A DNA stretch of 32,383 nt from Nodosilinea sp. WJT8-NPBG4 (GTDB taxonomy: Bacteria; Cyanobacteriota; Cyanobacteriia; Phormidesmidales; Phormidesmidaceae). The position numbers were made by a program, and so were the translations under genes. How positions within the stretch are numbered: the stretch's first letter is position 1; every line of letters begins with the position of its first letter. The stretch is from assembly GCA_019359285.1 (NCBI GenBank), contig JAHHHQ010000011.1, positions 1-32,383 of the forward strand, written 5' to 3'. Positions 30,931 to 32,383 of the stretch are shown here, piece by piece. Under the pieces are notes generated by a model, which was not told the DNA's origin, searched no databases, and saw nothing but the letters and a program-made list of their open reading frames with translations.

Positions 30931-32277
30931 ATGAAATCTAACGTGCTCTGTGCCAAACTTCTCCTCCTGTCTGCTCTGCCCGCTCTTGGAATGCTCACCC
31001 CGAAGCAAGCGATCGCCCTACCCGCTCCCGATGTGCAAGCCAGATTACTGTCAGATATCGCCTTTCAATATGCAAAGCTGGGTGACTCGCAACAGGCAAC
31101 CACCGTTTCCGAGCAAGCACTAGAGGCCGTAGAGGCAATGCAACCCTGCTTCAAAGCAAATTCTCTGGCAAAGGTAGCGGGTAGCTATTGGCTGAGCGGG
31201 CAGGAGGCAGAGGGCAAACGACGGGTTACAGAGGCAATTGAAACCGCCCGTGCTCAAGGGGCAACCGGATGTAGCCTCAGTGCCACCTCTCCGACCGAAT
31301 CGTTAATGAACCGCGCTATGGAATTGTCCGATGAGGGGCAATTTGAGTTAGCGATCGCGCTAGCTAGTGGGATGGGTGACCCAAATGCCCTGTCGGAGAT
31401 TGCAATTGATTTGTTGGACGTAGGACAATCCCGGCGAGCGGACGAGTTACTAAAGGAAGCGATCGCTCAGACACAAACGATTAAAGAAGCGATCGCCCAA
31501 GCGCAAAAGATTGACGGTGCCTACTACCAAACACAAATATTGAACGTTATGGGCGAAAAACTGGTTTTAGCGGGGCACAGTGAACCTGCAAAAGCAGTAC
31601 TCGAACAGGCCGTTCTGAGCGCGGCAGCTTTGGACACCGACGACCCTGAAACGGCTTCATTGCAGGAGCACTCGCTCCTTCGGACGGCACAACAATTTGT
31701 GGAGTTGGGCGAGAATGATCGGGCGATCACCATCTTGGATCAGACCCTTCCCAAAATTCGCAACCGTCCCTCTTCCCCATTCCCCGTCGACAACGTGATT
31801 CAATTGGTCGATGCAGCACTCCTTTACCAAGAAATGGATTTAAACGACAAAGCCATAGCAACACTGGCAGAAGCTTACCAGGCTGGGAAAACCATTGTCC
31901 CCAGTGCCAGCTATGGTCGAGCTGATGTAGATGCGTTGAGTCGAGTAGCCGTTGGCTATGCCGAAATCGGCGACTTCGAACGAGCCATGCAGATTGTCGA
32001 GGAAATTCAACCGACCAACGAGCGGCAGGGGGCACTGGGAAATATGGCAAGCGTCCATGCAGCGGCAGGCAATTTAGAGGCGGCCATCAAGCTGGCGCAG
32101 TCGGACCCCAACCGTAACGGTGTGATGATCGGCATTGTTAGATATTATTTACGGCAAAATCAACCGGAGCAGGCGTGGCAGTTTGTCCAGGCACAGCAGG
32201 TCGAGGGTATGTTGTCAGAGGTAGCAGTCGGCTATCTCGATGCAGGGCAACCTGCACAACCTGAGTTCGACAGCTAA
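30931..32277 (+). CDS. Secreted TPR-type repeat protein, C-terminus probably altered
   Basis: The 448-aa product has a signal peptide (about 1-30, SALPALGMLTPKQAIA) and many degenerate TPR helices (LSDIAFQYAKLGDSQQATTV, LLRTAQQFVELGENDRAITI, LSRVAVGYAEIGDFERAMQI). TPR arrays bind proteins; this one should be periplasmic or outer-surface. The region around residue 175-195 contains a 30-bp tandem duplication carrying the HIP1 octamer. The last residues (QPAQPEFDS) do not look like a TPR helix. They overlap a transposase gene on the opposite strand, so the true C-terminus is likely lost. No ribosome site is strong; ATG 30931 is the only start placing the signal peptide at the N-terminus. Confidence 0.75.
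   Translation: MKSNVLCAKLLLLSALPALGMLTPKQAIALPAPDVQARLLSDIAFQYAKLGDSQQATTVSEQALEAVEAMQPCFKANSLAKVAGSYWLSGQEAEGKRRVTEAIETARAQGATGCSLSATSPTESLMNRAMELSDEGQFELAIALASGMGDPNALSEIAIDLLDVGQSRRADELLKEAIAQTQTIKEAIAQAQKIDGAYYQTQILNVMGEKLVLAGHSEPAKAVLEQAVLSAAALDTDDPETASLQEHSLLRTAQQFVELGENDRAITILDQTLPKIRNRPSSPFPVDNVIQLVDAALLYQEMDLNDKAIATLAEAYQAGKTIVPSASYGRADVDALSRVAVGYAEIGDFERAMQIVEEIQPTNERQGALGNMASVHAAAGNLEAAIKLAQSDPNRNGVMIGIVRYYLRQNQPEQAWQFVQAQQVEGMLSEVAVGYLDAGQPAQPEFDS
31453..31512 (+). repeat. 30-bp tandem duplication with HIP1 octamers
   Basis: Two adjacent 30-nt units (31453-31482, 31483-31512) encode KEAIAQTQTI and KEAIAQAQKI. Each contains GCGATCGC. The units differ at several positions, so the duplication is not recent or has been under drift. 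Confidence 0.85.
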
Positions 32278-32383
32278 AAAGCAGCTTGTGGCAAGGCTTT
32301 AAGCTCAAAATCTGGAATACCCAACGAGGGCTTATCGGGATGGTAGGCGTAGGCAATCAGGCCCGAGACCAGATTGACGAGGA
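32274..32383 (-). CDS. Transposase C-terminus (cut by window edge)
   Basis: On the minus strand the frame enters from the right edge and reads LVNLVSGLIAYAYHPDKPSL and then GIPDFELKALPQAAF before TAG (32274-32276). The FLVNLxxGLIAYxxxPxKPSL pattern is the usual C-terminus of cyanobacterial DDE transposases, and the IS982 family is my best guess. The stop overlaps the TPR gene's stop (32275-32277). The IS end is likely a little further left, inside the last codons of that gene, where ACCTGCACAACC (from about 32250) could be its terminal repeat. Confidence 0.65.
   Translation of the reverse strand, partial: LVNLVSGLIAYAYHPDKPSLGIPDFELKALPQAAF

Overview
The window looks like chromosome of a filamentous, Leptolyngbya/Nodosilinea-type cyanobacterium. 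Evidence: very frequent HIP1-type GCGATCGC octamers, a cyanobacterial GroES/GroEL1 pair under a CIRCE element, a cyanoexosortase with its partner protein, a secreted protein ending in a PTPA-type sorting signal, and the GTAGGTTGGGTTGA palindromic repeats common in these genomes. Both edges end in partial transposase genes. No tRNA, rRNA or CRISPR array was seen. Family calls rest on reading the translated sequence; no database was searched.

Region 1 (1-10.6 kb) is mostly housekeeping: the start of an IS5-type transposase, a Fur-family regulator, a short-chain dehydrogenase, a lipid-A-disaccharide-synthase-related protein, an ABC ATPase divergent from a SnoaL-like protein, a polytopic membrane protein, a GT-C type glycosyltransferase, a SpoIID/LytB-domain protein, a small membrane ORF and a small NfeD-like OB-fold protein.

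Region 2 (10.7-12.4 kb) is a compact locus: an unknown 101-aa ORF translationally coupled to a sigma-70-family factor, then an unknown protein with a Cys cluster. An 11-bp inverted repeat lies between the last two. Region 3 (12.4-15.4 kb, minus strand) holds a DegT-type aminotransferase, a polypurine tandem repeat, cyanoexosortase and its associated protein. A candidate substrate lies 15 kb away at 29.4 kb.

Region 4 (15.6-18.6 kb) is groES-groEL. GroEL carries a one-base deletion after codon 35, and the groES-groEL spacer is filled with palindromic repeats. Region 5 (19-21.8 kb) pairs a ParM-like actin with a ParR-like partner, a possible DNA-segregation cassette with no plasmid replicon in view. 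It is followed on the other strand by a hicB-hicA toxin-antitoxin operon with an extra third gene.

Region 6 (21.9-24.2 kb) is gene-poor and full of structure: long inverted repeats, a 21-bp-periodic repeat, tandem hairpins that may be an RNA, and a decayed copy of a neighbouring gene. Region 7 (24.2-32.4 kb) is accessory DNA: a two-repeat surface-type protein, a class A beta-lactamase lipoprotein, a GFA protein, a GNAT acetyltransferase, a MOSC protein, the PTPA-CTERM protein and a TPR protein. About 100-bp palindromic repeats sit just behind several of these stop codons, giving a cassette-like layout. The TPR gene ends inside what appears to be the edge of another insertion sequence.
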